Positions 1 through 6,827 of a stretch of 7,264 bases of DNA are shown one piece after another; the stretch's first letter is position 1; every line of letters starts with the position of its first letter. The stretch is taken from the NCBI GenBank assembly GCA_031269645.1, contig JAISYW010000071.1, positions 1-7,264 of the forward strand, read 5' to 3'. This DNA comes from Holosporaceae bacterium. Lineage in GTDB: Bacteria > Pseudomonadota > Alphaproteobacteria > UBA3830. Made by a program: the position numbers and the translations under genes. The notes beneath the pieces were generated by a model, which saw only the letters and a list, made by a program, of their open reading frames with translations, was not told where the DNA came from and did not search any database.

Positions 1-155
1 CGATATGCTCCATTTATCCATACAATTGCTACTACATAAAAAATTTAATCTATCCTTATAGGGCAATTCCTTAATTTATCATAGACACAATTGGTAAAAT
101 TAATATTAATTTCACATAAAATTAAATATTTTTGTAAAAAAAGCGATAGCAATAA
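1..155. other. AT-rich stretch without a supported gene
   Basis: This stretch is strongly AT-rich, with stop codons in all + frames. A 12-codon open run ending at a TAA (37-39) could be the tail of a gene lying outside the window, but it is too short to identify. Nothing resembling an RNA gene or a clear terminator hairpin was seen. Confidence 0.4.
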
Positions 156-221
156 TTTCGCCAATCGCGACGGCAAATCCGACTTCAAACGTATAAAGTC
201 GCCGGAAGATGGGCGATTCAC

Positions 222-865
222 ATGAGTCGACTGGCCGGAATTTATAACGCTCTGGGAAAATATGATCTGGCACTGAAAACCGCTTCCGAGGCGGAAGACG
301 TTATTAAAATATTGCCGTTGGACAGCGATCTTATCTACGCTCAGGGAATAATCGCAAGGGAAAGAGGTTTTGCGCATCTCAGATTCAATAAAGTAAAAGA
401 AGTCTACGACTATTTTTCGGAAGCCAAAAAAAATTTTCGTAAGTCTACTTTGTGGGTTTATTTGTTCTGCCTAAAAGTGCATGAGGCAGAATCCTTAAGC
501 GTTTGAATCGATTGACCGAAGCATGGGAAGCCTGCAAATCGATATTCTCCGCAAAAAACCGCGAACGAAACAATTATTGCGATCTGTTTTATACCTGCTA
601 TTATCACGCCGCGGTAATTAGGTACCGCCAGAACGATATAAAATCGGCGGCTGATTATTTTGCAAAATTTTTCAAATTTATGAAGACCCTATGCAGGAAT
701 ATTCTCTCCCGAGAAAAATACGACGATCTCCTCAAACAAAACACCTTCCAGGAAGAAAATCCGCCTGACCTAAAAACTTGCTTTGAAAACGCCCTGCACG
801 TTTTCGAAGCCATTTACTGGAAAGACTACGAATTCACCAAATACTACGTCGAAGAAAATTTGTAG
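222..865 (+). pseudogene. TPR-repeat protein, apparently frameshifted
   Basis: Two consecutive reading frames look like one tetratricopeptide-repeat protein. The first (222-506, ATG start) contains a clear TPR helix pair around AGIYNALGKYDLALKTASEA, then a second repeat-like segment near RGFAHLRFNKVKEVYDYFSEA. It stops at TGA 504-506. The second frame, open from 485 with a possible TTG start at 503, continues in the same style (RLNRLTEAWEACKSIFS, then YHAAVIRYRQNDIKSAADYFAKFFKF) to TAG 863-865. Joining them near 490-503 restores the helical period and gives roughly 214 residues, so a single-base deletion in one ancestral gene is the simplest reading. The first frame stays open back to 156 in plausible helical sequence, so the original 5' end may also be lost. 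TPRs mediate protein-protein contacts; no specific partner can be named. The alternative is two overlapping genes coupled at TTGA, which I consider less likely. It has no functional tie to the T6SS genes beyond proximity. Confidence 0.6.
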
Positions 866-1105
866 CCCCAAAATTACTATTTCATTCCATCAAATTTATT
901 TTATCTAGATAATCGTCTAGGTAATTTGGACTACCTAAATGAAAAATTCGTTTTTTCTTTCAACGTCCGCCATCGTCTGTCTTTCAGGCAACAAAGGCAA
1001 GCCTTAGGAAAAATTTGCACTAGGTAATTATTACCTAGGTAATAGTTACGGATATACTTTTGCCCAAAAAAGCGCAATCCTGAATGCGTAATTCGATTTT
1101 ATTGA
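866..1105. other. Intergenic region, no gene seen
   Basis: No open frame here looks like protein. Its only clear structure is the set of CTAGGTAAT-type repeats, listed separately. A weak A/T-only hairpin with a TTCG loop lies at 941-957, but it is not a credible terminator. Confidence 0.5.
905..1043. repeat. Cluster of direct and inverted CTAGGTAAT repeats
   Basis: A 9-base unit recurs in two groups. CTAGATAAT (905-913) and CTAGGTAAT (917-925) stand 12 bases apart, followed by the inverted half TACCTAAAT (932-940). About 80 bases on come CTAGGTAAT (1020-1028), its exact inverse ATTACCTAG (1030-1038) and another direct copy CTAGGTAAT (1035-1043). The last two overlap to form ATTACCTAGGTAAT (1030-1043), a perfect 14-bp palindrome. 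Paired dyad groups of this type could be operators for a dimeric regulator, or the ends of a roughly 140-bp miniature element. No adjacent intact gene shows what would be regulated. Confidence 0.5.
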
Positions 1106-1345
1106 GGAAAGGTCATGGTTAGGATTAATAGAAAAAGGGTAAGCACAAATCGCGGCGATAAAAATATAAAAATCGACCGAAATTCGATCAAGGCGGACTA
1201 ATTTCTGGAGATAGCCACCGCAAAAAGCGTCCATATAGAATCGATGGAATGCAGCGGAATGAGAATTCAGGCGAAGAAGATATTTTTCGACGGAGACATC
1301 GTTTCTTCTGGCCCAGTAGCTCTGGCTGCAATGGAGATTTCCCAC
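1106..1345 (+). pseudogene. Possible relic of a beta-solenoid-like protein
   Basis: One + frame reads as alternating hydrophobic/polar strands with glycine turns, as in beta-helical or bactofilin-like proteins: NIKIDRNSIKAD, an in-frame TAA (1199-1201), then SVHIESMECSG, MRIQAKKIFFDGDIVSSG and PVALAAMEIS. The pattern continues on both sides of the stop, which suggests a nonsense-mutated fragment. No start codon with a ribosome-binding site precedes it, and past about 1345 the frame loses the pattern before stopping at 1415-1417. A reverse-strand open frame covers the same bases (1046-1384) but has no recognisable family features. The assignment rests on sequence texture alone and is tentative. 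Confidence 0.25.
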
Positions 1346-1356
1346 GAATTGCGACC

Positions 1357-1563
1357 GTGTTTTCAAGTTTGTAGGAATTATCATTCTATAGCTGTTCTTT
1401 TGCTGACACTTCTTTGATCCCTCATGTGGTCCTTGGGTTGCAGCACTTGAAAGAGCTTTGGCTGCCAGGAAGCCTCAGTGGTACTACTCTAACTAAACTA
1501 AAGGATGAAATTACAACAAAAACTGGAAGAGATATTAAGGTGCGGTGTTATACATCAGACTAG
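1357..1563 (+). pseudogene. Relic of a leucine-rich-repeat protein (C-terminal part)
   Basis: In one + frame the translation reads VFSSL, a TAG stop (1372-1374), then ELSFYSCSFADTSLIPHVV and LGLQHLKELWLPGS, ending with TLTKLKDEITTKTGRDIKV at the TAG at 1561-1563. The LxxLxLxxC/N spacing and the D-x-x-L-I-P-H-V-V helix are typical of ribonuclease-inhibitor-type LRR units. Replacing the TAG with CAG (Gln) would restore a regular L-x-x-L-x-x-L repeat, so a nonsense mutation is likely. No start codon or ribosome-binding site is present and the upstream repeats are missing, so this is probably the 3' remnant of a longer LRR gene. Such proteins are often host-interaction factors in intracellular bacteria; that role is inference. 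Confidence 0.45.
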
Positions 1564-1585
1564 CATCTACCATCTCTCAAAAATC

Positions 1586-1631
1586 GCTCGGCGGGAATGT
1601 GGGATCATCGTGATCCCCTTCCACCGCCGGC
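1586..1631. repeat. GC-rich imperfect palindrome
   Basis: A large hairpin is visible. The inner stem GGGATCA/TGATCCC (1601-1607 with 1611-1617) has a 3-base loop. The outer stem CGGCGG/CCGCCG (1589-1594 with 1624-1629) extends to GC/GC with one bulged T at 1588. Between the stems is a 6-by-6 interior loop in which GGAA/TTCC can pair with a shift. Its high GC content stands out from the surrounding AT-rich DNA. No T-run follows, so it is not a standard intrinsic terminator. It may be a dispersed palindromic element of REP type or a fragment of a mobile element. Confidence 0.5.
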
Positions 1632-1795
1632 TGAAAACCGCTACGCTTTAGAACTCGTCCATACTTAGCTACCAATTCCAAAGCGACAAATCACAATTTT
1701 TTCATATTTTCGTAAAAAATAAGTAAATCGTTAACTATTATCAATTTATCTTTAAGATTGCGCGATTGTTCAAAGATTTTGGGGGGTTACGCCAT
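1632..1795 (+). other. AT-rich leader upstream of tssL
   Basis: This stretch precedes the first T6SS gene and becomes very AT-rich after about 1690. A TATTAT hexamer at 1736-1741 could serve as a -10 element, but no good -35 sits at the right distance. A small inverted repeat, ATCTT-T-AAGAT (1748-1758), lies in the presumed 5' untranslated region. A run of six G (1781-1786) nine bases before the ATG at 1796 is the only Shine-Dalgarno-like sequence. The operon promoter is probably here, but its position is not fixed by the sequence. Confidence 0.3.
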
Positions 1796-2536
1796 ATGCA
1801 GAGCACCAGTTTCCTGGATGCAGATACATCCGATCTTTCTATAGCGTTTGAAATATTTTGTACGCATGTATTTAGTAGTCGAAAAGATATTACCAAAAAG
1901 ATAGAGAACAAAGAAATTGATTATAAAACATTGCATAAATCATTAAGTTTATTTTTAAAAACAACCCTGGAAAATGAAACCTCATCATTGAATAAAGATC
2001 TAAAAGATATTGTATATGCAATGGCAGCAATTTGCGATGAAGTTTTCCTCAATATGGATTGGGAAGGGAAACAATATTGGGAAGAAAACATATTGGAGAA
2101 TCGTTATTTTGGAACGCAAATAGCCGGAGATAAAATCTTCGAAATAATCAATGAATTGCTGACCGAGCGAGAAACATTATCCACCAAAAAAGCTGAAATT
2201 TATCTGAAAATCCTATCACTCGGATTTAAAGGAAAATACCGCGGCATGGAAAACGAGCAAATACAAATAGGCGTCTACAGAAAACGCCTTTTCGAATTCA
2301 TAGAAAAAAATGATAAATCGATGTTTTTGATAGGACACCGTCTATTTCAGAAAGAATATACTCATACCTTACCGACAATTCATAGAAAACTATTGCCTGA
2401 CGCTTCAATTATAAATTATATATCTGCATTTTTTGTTTTTATGTTTTTTGTTATTAGCTCGGTTGTTTGGATTTTTGAAACAAGAGATATCCGCCAATTA
2501 TTAAACGAAATCTCCAGTATTGCTTTGAGAGAGTAA
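1796..2536 (+). CDS. tssL: T6SS inner-membrane protein TssL (DotU/IcmH family)
   Basis: TssL is an inner-membrane subunit of the T6SS membrane complex. It pairs with TssM and contacts the baseplate on the cytoplasmic side. From the ATG at 1796 the product is 246 residues. Family signatures are clear: YAMAAICDEVFLN (about 74-86, with the conserved D-E pair), a W and YFG segment (about 95-106), LGFKGKYRG (about 142-150) followed by YRKRLFEFI, and one C-terminal transmembrane helix (about 205-227, NYISAFFVFMFFVISSVVWI), giving the usual C-tail anchor. Only about 19 residues follow the helix, so this is the short form without a fused OmpA-like peptidoglycan-binding domain. The frame is open to a TTG at 1766 (256 residues). 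I prefer the ATG because GGGGGG lies nine bases upstream of it and the TTG has no ribosome-binding site. The stop is one base before tssM. Confidence 0.93.
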   Translation: MQSTSFLDADTSDLSIAFEIFCTHVFSSRKDITKKIENKEIDYKTLHKSLSLFLKTTLENETSSLNKDLKDIVYAMAAICDEVFLNMDWEGKQYWEENILENRYFGTQIAGDKIFEIINELLTERETLSTKKAEIYLKILSLGFKGKYRGMENEQIQIGVYRKRLFEFIEKNDKSMFLIGHRLFQKEYTHTLPTIHRKLLPDASIINYISAFFVFMFFVISSVVWIFETRDIRQLLNEISSIALRE

Positions 2537-2537
2537 A

Positions 2538-5500
2538 ATGTCTGGAATTATAGGACTATTATTAAGCAAAGTATCAGTAATTCCTAAAGAATTGATTCCG
2601 GCAGTTTCTTTGGGAATGATAGTAGTTGCTTTGGTATTAGTAATTGTTTTTTTTGGAATTTGCGTTCTCTATATAAATTCCAAACCAAAACCACAAATTA
2701 TTAGAAAAGAAACTAAAGTAGACGTCAAATCGCCAATTCCAGCTAGAATACGTCATGAAGATTTGCCGATAATTTCCGGAAGATTAGGAGAAATTCTTAC
2801 ATTGTACGGATTTTTAAAAGCTGGTCCCGTAACAAAAATTTTCTTCAAAGTTTTGGAAATCTTGAAAAATAGTACCTACGATATTCGCTGGAGATATAAA
2901 CATCCGTGTTTCATGATGGTTGGTTCCGAAAGCAGTGGGAAATCTACTTTGCTAGAAAATTTAAACTTCGAACACTTGACGGCAGATGGATCTGCGGTTG
3001 ATTCAATGTGGAAATTATTTAAAAAAGGAATAATTTTTGAACTTCCGAAAATAGAAACCGGAGAAGATGAGGATAAATTTTGGTCTTTTCTCAGCGAGTT
3101 ATTCGTTTTTATTCGTCCTCGAAGACCGCTAGATGGAATTATTGTAACCGTACCTGCAGATATATTGCTGTCAGATATGACAAACATCGAAACGCACGCT
3201 CGCGAAATGTTCGAGAAAATATTTGCTTTCCAGCGAGAAGTAAATTTTCGTTTGCCGATTTATTTAATTGTTACTAAAACAGATTTAGTCCCAGGATTTT
3301 CAGAATTCGCTCATCTGTTGAGCAACGACTCAAAACAGCAAATTTTTGGATGGTCGTGCCCATACTCGATTAATCACGCTTTTTCCACCGAATGGATTCG
3401 CGAAATTTTTCAGACGGTCGACGAAGGAATAAAAAAAGGCATACTTCATCTATCTCATGAGAAAAAAATATCAGCTGATTTGGAAGCGGCAATTTTATTC
3501 GCTTCTCAGTTCCGCAAGATTCAAGCGCCGTTAAGCAAATATTTGTGCGAAATGTTCAGATCTCACTCTCCGGAAGATGGTTTAATTCTACGAGGAGTTT
3601 ATTTCGTCGGAAAATCTAAGGTAGTCGAAACAGTTTCTAGCGAACTCGTGCAACTAATGGCGATAAGTCCAAAATTATTCGTAAATATCGACACTAACTT
3701 AGCGCATTCTTACAATGATAGACTGTATTTCGCTCAAGACTTATTTAAAGATAAGATTTTTAAAGAGCACAATATCGCGTATCCAATTTGTGCCGAGGCG
3801 ATTGATATGAACAAAGTTGAATATCGCAATAAAATTATCTTTGCTACGGGCTCAATAATTGTTTCGCTTGGCTGGTTTTGGGGAAACAATGTGATTAAAA
3901 ATAAAATACGCGATTATTATCAAATAATGTCGCCCATTAAAAATTCTATGATAAAAATTAAGTATCTGGAAAACAACCTAAAAGGTGAAGAAGATCAGGC
4001 TTTGATAAATAAGTACACCATAAAGTTGCTTCAAAGCATGCCAGTTGTAAAATGGGCTGATTTATCGTCTATTTTTGTACCTCAATCGTGGTTTTCTAGT
4101 CTGCGTAACGAATTAATGGGAACAATTGGACTGATTTTTGATTCTGTCGTTGTGCGGGCCATGTATATAGACCTTAATTTAGATACTAAAAAGATTTTGC
4201 AGAATTTCCATACTAGCATAGAAGGACATCACCAGAAAAAAGATCTATTTGATGTAAATTCCTTTTTAAGTTTCAAAAATCTAAAAGAATTTGTCCGACG
4301 CATATCTAATATCAAACGAATTAGTGCAGAATATAACGCTATACGACAACTTGAAGATAGAAAAAGCATTGTGGATCTAACAAGTACGATTTTTAAAGAT
4401 AAATTTGAAATTGCCGAAGCAATGAAAAGCCATATTCCAAACAAAAAATTAATGCTTCCGAAATTTGATATAACGCTTTTTCAATCGCGCATAGAGGCTA
4501 ATTTACGTTCTATATTTGCCGCATTTTTGCAAGATGTTTTTGATAAAACCATAGAAAAAATATTACAAAGCGTTTCGGAAGACATTGATAAAATTATTGA
4601 CGTTTCCAAAAGTGCAGCTGCGACATACTCTTCTCAAGATCTTGCGAAAACATATAGAAAGACGTTGTTGATAGCGGATATATTAAAAAACAAAAAATTT
4701 GCTTGGATTGCCAATGATCGTTTCTCTCCAACAAACGAGTATAATACCGTAATAGCCGATATGAGGGCAGCAAACATTGTTAGCGAAGTTTGTGTTAAAG
4801 AACTTCTTCAACTGGCGGAAACTGAATTTCACCAATTTAAATCGCGTTTACGGGAATACAAAACAGACTTAACGGACGCGTTATTGTCAGAAAACATTAC
4901 AACGCCGTCAACTGGATTTGAAAATTTCCAGAAAGAAATACACGCGTTATTGGAGCAACCATTTATTTGCTCTGCGCCAAATGGAAATTTAATTACTACA
5001 ATTCTTGAAGATAAAATGCTCATTTGGGATCTAAAAAGATTAAAAGAACTATCCGAGCTAATCGATAAATATTATGAATTTTCAACAACTATGCCGCCAG
5101 ACATGCGGGCTCAGTTTTTTGATATGTACAAAACAATCGCGCGGAAATGTTTTTATCCAACTTTGAGGTCAATGTTGGGAAATGCACAGATTTTCGATGA
5201 CATGCCACTTGGACATTCTCGCGATTTATTAGAAGACGCTTACAAACGTCAAGCATCTAATATAAGAAACGCATCGTTCGCTATCCCTAAGATTGCGAAA
5301 ATAATTGACGAAATGCAGGAAGAGGATAATCAAAAAGATTTTGGATTCTCTTCAATGTTAATACCTCATTATTTGTCGCTGCTAGAAAAAATCGACGCGT
5401 TATTTAATCTCGAAACTCCATATTCTTCCGGTTCTGCTGTATTTGATAATTGGAGCGGCGATAAAAATCCGAAATTTTTAAATTTTGAAGATCAAGAAGG

Positions 5501-6827
5501 ATTAAAACAATACCTAACGGCGCAATTTGCAAGGATTAAATTTTTAGCTAAAGAATTAGCATCGCCAATCGTGGATCTTTTATCGATGCCGCATATCTTT
5601 GATAAAATAAAAAACCCTCAAATTATCGAAAAATGGAAATCAATTATCAGTAGCGTTGATGATTATGAAGCTAAAAAACCAGGAAATTCCATAGCGGCTC
5701 TAGAATCTTTCTTATCTGATAATTTATCTAAGGTCTCAATCGATTCTTTTGATGATAAAGGAGAAATTAGAAATATTTCAGAAACTGGCGGAGACTTTTT
5801 CTTATCAAAACGCTCGGATGTGGCAAAATCCTTAATTTCTCGTGCCGATGTAGTTCAATATGACAAGGCATCAGTCGCTTATAATGCAATAAATAAATTT
5901 TTTAACGAATCTTTGAGTCATAAATTCCCATTTGGTACCTCTGAAGCAGAAGCGTCTGTGCGCGATATTGAAAGATTCGTTGATTTATACGAACAAAATG
6001 GGAATATTTATCCTATTCTGGAACGCAATAAGGATAAAAAAGGAATTAGCCACAAAGTTTTTGATTTCTTAAAAGGGATGAATAAATTAATCCCATTTTT
6101 AAAAGCTTGGATTTCTCAATCTAAGGGATCAGATGTTAGCACTGCTCCGGTTTCGTTTAATATCCAATTACGTCCCGCCCCAAATTTAGAGGCCTTAACG
6201 TCATCGTTACTGGATAGAGCGATAAATATCAATGATTCGTCGGTTGCAGACAACTCGGAAAGCGTTTTCTTTAATAACGATAGAGTGAACGCAGTTTTTG
6301 ATTGGGTTGCTTCGTCTAACGAAAAGCCATATGAACAGGGATCAAGCAAAAATTTATCAATTAATAGAACAAAGGTTACATTCTCTTATGCAGGCAAATG
6401 GGCGATGTTTAGATTAATTGAGGAAAATAAAATTAATAAAGAAATTGAATCTCCAAATGGAATTTTGGTGCAATTTAACGTGCCAATCGTAGATTCTAAT
6501 AAAGGAAACAATGTCTTAACTTCCAAAATAGTTTTAAAAATTACGCCGATACTCAAAGATGGAGATAAACCAGCTCCTTTAGCATGGCCAATATTTCCGA
6601 AATTTTGTCCAGACTTGTATGGTCATGAGCGTAGCGTTGATTTAACATCGGAAGAATCTTCGACCGCCACCGCAAATGCGTCTAACATAAACGCCGGTGT
6701 TTCTTTTGAAGAAGAAGTTCCTGCAGTTCAAAACGCCGCCGAACTATCGGCAGAAGTCGCGCCTCAGCCTGTTCAACAGGAGGCCGCCGAAAATAATGCC
6801 GTACCTACGGCCGAGGATGAGGAATGA
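2538..6827 (+). CDS. tssM: T6SS membrane-complex protein TssM (IcmF family)
   Basis: TssM spans the inner membrane and periplasm and links TssL to the outer-membrane side of the T6SS. In the 1429-residue product I see an N-terminal membrane helix (about 20-46), a cytoplasmic NTPase-like domain, a second helix (about 432-449), and a long alpha-helical periplasmic region with IcmF-related and C-terminal beta-rich parts (GKWAMFRL at 1286-1293). The cytoplasmic domain has a P-loop GSESSGKS (129-136), RPRRPLDGIIVTV (193-205), LPIYLIVTKTDLVPGF (239-254, with TKxD) and LRGVYFVG (351-358), all diagnostic of the family. The DTAGR motif expected after the P-loop is replaced by F-E-L-P-K (167-171). The last 64 residues form an Ala/Glu-rich tail. 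The protein is longer than most TssM (about 1100-1250 residues). A GAGAGAG Shine-Dalgarno (2527-2533) overlaps the end of tssL, and an in-frame TGA at 2526 rules out an upstream start. The 3' end overlaps tssA by four bases. Confidence 0.96.
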   Translation: MSGIIGLLLSKVSVIPKELIPAVSLGMIVVALVLVIVFFGICVLYINSKPKPQIIRKETKVDVKSPIPARIRHEDLPIISGRLGEILTLYGFLKAGPVTKIFFKVLEILKNSTYDIRWRYKHPCFMMVGSESSGKSTLLENLNFEHLTADGSAVDSMWKLFKKGIIFELPKIETGEDEDKFWSFLSELFVFIRPRRPLDGIIVTVPADILLSDMTNIETHAREMFEKIFAFQREVNFRLPIYLIVTKTDLVPGFSEFAHLLSNDSKQQIFGWSCPYSINHAFSTEWIREIFQTVDEGIKKGILHLSHEKKISADLEAAILFASQFRKIQAPLSKYLCEMFRSHSPEDGLILRGVYFVGKSKVVETVSSELVQLMAISPKLFVNIDTNLAHSYNDRLYFAQDLFKDKIFKEHNIAYPICAEAIDMNKVEYRNKIIFATGSIIVSLGWFWGNNVIKNKIRDYYQIMSPIKNSMIKIKYLENNLKGEEDQALINKYTIKLLQSMPVVKWADLSSIFVPQSWFSSLRNELMGTIGLIFDSVVVRAMYIDLNLDTKKILQNFHTSIEGHHQKKDLFDVNSFLSFKNLKEFVRRISNIKRISAEYNAIRQLEDRKSIVDLTSTIFKDKFEIAEAMKSHIPNKKLMLPKFDITLFQSRIEANLRSIFAAFLQDVFDKTIEKILQSVSEDIDKIIDVSKSAAATYSSQDLAKTYRKTLLIADILKNKKFAWIANDRFSPTNEYNTVIADMRAANIVSEVCVKELLQLAETEFHQFKSRLREYKTDLTDALLSENITTPSTGFENFQKEIHALLEQPFICSAPNGNLITTILEDKMLIWDLKRLKELSELIDKYYEFSTTMPPDMRAQFFDMYKTIARKCFYPTLRSMLGNAQIFDDMPLGHSRDLLEDAYKRQASNIRNASFAIPKIAKIIDEMQEEDNQKDFGFSSMLIPHYLSLLEKIDALFNLETPYSSGSAVFDNWSGDKNPKFLNFEDQEGLKQYLTAQFARIKFLAKELASPIVDLLSMPHIFDKIKNPQIIEKWKSIISSVDDYEAKKPGNSIAALESFLSDNLSKVSIDSFDDKGEIRNISETGGDFFLSKRSDVAKSLISRADVVQYDKASVAYNAINKFFNESLSHKFPFGTSEAEASVRDIERFVDLYEQNGNIYPILERNKDKKGISHKVFDFLKGMNKLIPFLKAWISQSKGSDVSTAPVSFNIQLRPAPNLEALTSSLLDRAININDSSVADNSESVFFNNDRVNAVFDWVASSNEKPYEQGSSKNLSINRTKVTFSYAGKWAMFRLIEENKINKEIESPNGILVQFNVPIVDSNKGNNVLTSKIVLKITPILKDGDKPAPLAWPIFPKFCPDLYGHERSVDLTSEESSTATANASNINAGVSFEEEVPAVQNAAELSAEVAPQPVQQEAAENNAVPTAEDEE
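6813..6827 (+). promoter_or_regulatory. Coupled start of tssA: Shine-Dalgarno within tssM and ATGA overlap
   Basis: GAGGA at 6813-6817 is six bases before the tssA ATG (6824-6826), which overlaps the tssM TGA (6825-6827). The same bases encode the Glu/Asp end of the TssM tail. This arrangement fixes the tssA start and suggests translational coupling. Confidence 0.7.

Noticed and set aside
45..377. Reverse-strand open frame of 110 codons overlapping the TPR region
   Set aside because: The + strand here encodes a clear TPR repeat, and the reverse translation shows no family features.
424..436. A-rich run as a programmed frameshift site in the TPR gene
   Set aside because: A -1 slip there leads at once to a TAA stop, and the frame change actually needed is about 60 bases further on.
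941..957. Hairpin GAAAAA-TTCG-TTTTTTC as a terminator
   Set aside because: The stem is almost all A/T and would be unstable, and no intact gene ends just before it.
1046..1384. Reverse-strand open frame of 112 codons
   Set aside because: It has no recognisable domain or ribosome-binding site, and it lies opposite a + frame with more protein-like texture. It is probably a chance frame.
1597..1656. Small open frame (ATG, 19 codons, Pro-rich) in the GC-rich palindrome
   Set aside because: It is very short, has no ribosome-binding site, and its sequence is dictated by the palindrome.
1708..1741. Sigma70 promoter with TATTAT as -10
   Set aside because: No acceptable -35 lies at 16-18 bases, and such hexamers are expected by chance in this AT-rich stretch.
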